Shown here: one piece after another, positions 5,997-6,068 of the stretch | Position numbering within the stretch: position 1 is the stretch's first letter | How the letters are laid out: each line of letters opens with the position of its first letter | Assembly: GCA_030598625.1 (NCBI GenBank) | Contig: JAUVPO010000122.1 | Location: 1 to 6,068, forward strand | Origin: Deferribacteres bacterium | GTDB lineage: Bacteria > Nitrospirota > Thermodesulfovibrionia > UBA6902 | DNA: 6,068 bases | Direction: 5' to 3' | The notes under the pieces: generated by a model | Seen by the model: the letters and a program-made list of their open reading frames with translations, nothing else | Databases searched by the model: none | What the model was told of the DNA's origin: nothing | Program-made: the position numbers and the translations under genes

Positions 5997-6008
5997 GCTG
6001 ATTGAATA
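5981..6008. promoter_or_regulatory. Inverted repeat bracketing the candidate -35 (possible operator)
   Basis: A perfect 9-bp inverted repeat, TATTCAATC (5981-5989) and GATTGAATA (6000-6008), is separated by 10 bp. The half-site centres are 19 bp apart, close to two helical turns, and the candidate -35 hexamer lies in the gap. This geometry suits a dimeric regulator. No regulator gene is visible in the window, so the assignment is tentative. The remaining bases up to 6068 show no gene or other clear signal. Confidence 0.4.
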
Positions 6009-6068
6009 ATCCCCGGCAGATATGCAATGGATCAAATCCGTTATTCCTGACAGGCGGTAATGAATTGA

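Overview
The window carries one compact four-gene block, all read from the minus strand, plus a gene-free, hairpin-rich flank at the low-coordinate end. In transcription order the genes are a PPP-type metallophosphoesterase (5956-4922), a membrane-anchored Hanks-type Ser/Thr protein kinase (4852-2918), a six-helix glycine-zipper membrane protein with a C-terminal FHA-like domain (2898-1999), and a secreted-then-anchored VWA protein with a C-terminal FHA-like domain (1985-549). The gaps are 69, 19 and 13 bp. The last two genes each have a Shine-Dalgarno sequence inside the short gap before them, so the last three genes look like a tight operon, probably led by the phosphatase gene.

The genes read as one phospho-signalling module at the inner membrane. 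The kinase puts a catalytic domain in the cytoplasm and about 310 residues outside, ending in a PEGA-like segment. The phosphatase is its likely cytoplasmic counterpart. The VWA protein places a metal-dependent-adhesion-type domain outside and an FHA-like domain inside. The polytopic protein presents a second cytoplasmic FHA-like domain. Both FHA-like domains keep the fold's framework (IGGS, a conserved His, DVIKIG) but have lost the Arg, Ser and Asn that normally read phosphothreonine. They are therefore probably docking or assembly domains rather than ordinary phospho-readers. The functional link is inference from gene order and domain content.

The organism is probably a Gram-negative-like, uncultivated bacterium of moderate G+C, because there is a signal peptide, an extracytoplasmic VWA and SD-led genes. 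The C-run/G-run hairpin near 10-30 and the CCTGCCTG/CAGACAGG hairpin near 175-196 resemble dispersed intergenic repeats I associate with uncultivated lineages such as Nitrospirota, Desulfobacterota and Omnitrophota. This is a weak impression and I cannot place the organism further.

Region 1-548 has no convincing gene. It holds consecutive nested inverted repeats from about 10 to 340 and no clear intrinsic terminator with a U-tract. Region 5957-6068 holds a candidate promoter for the block: a perfect TATAAT, with a 9-bp dyad bracketing the -35 position.
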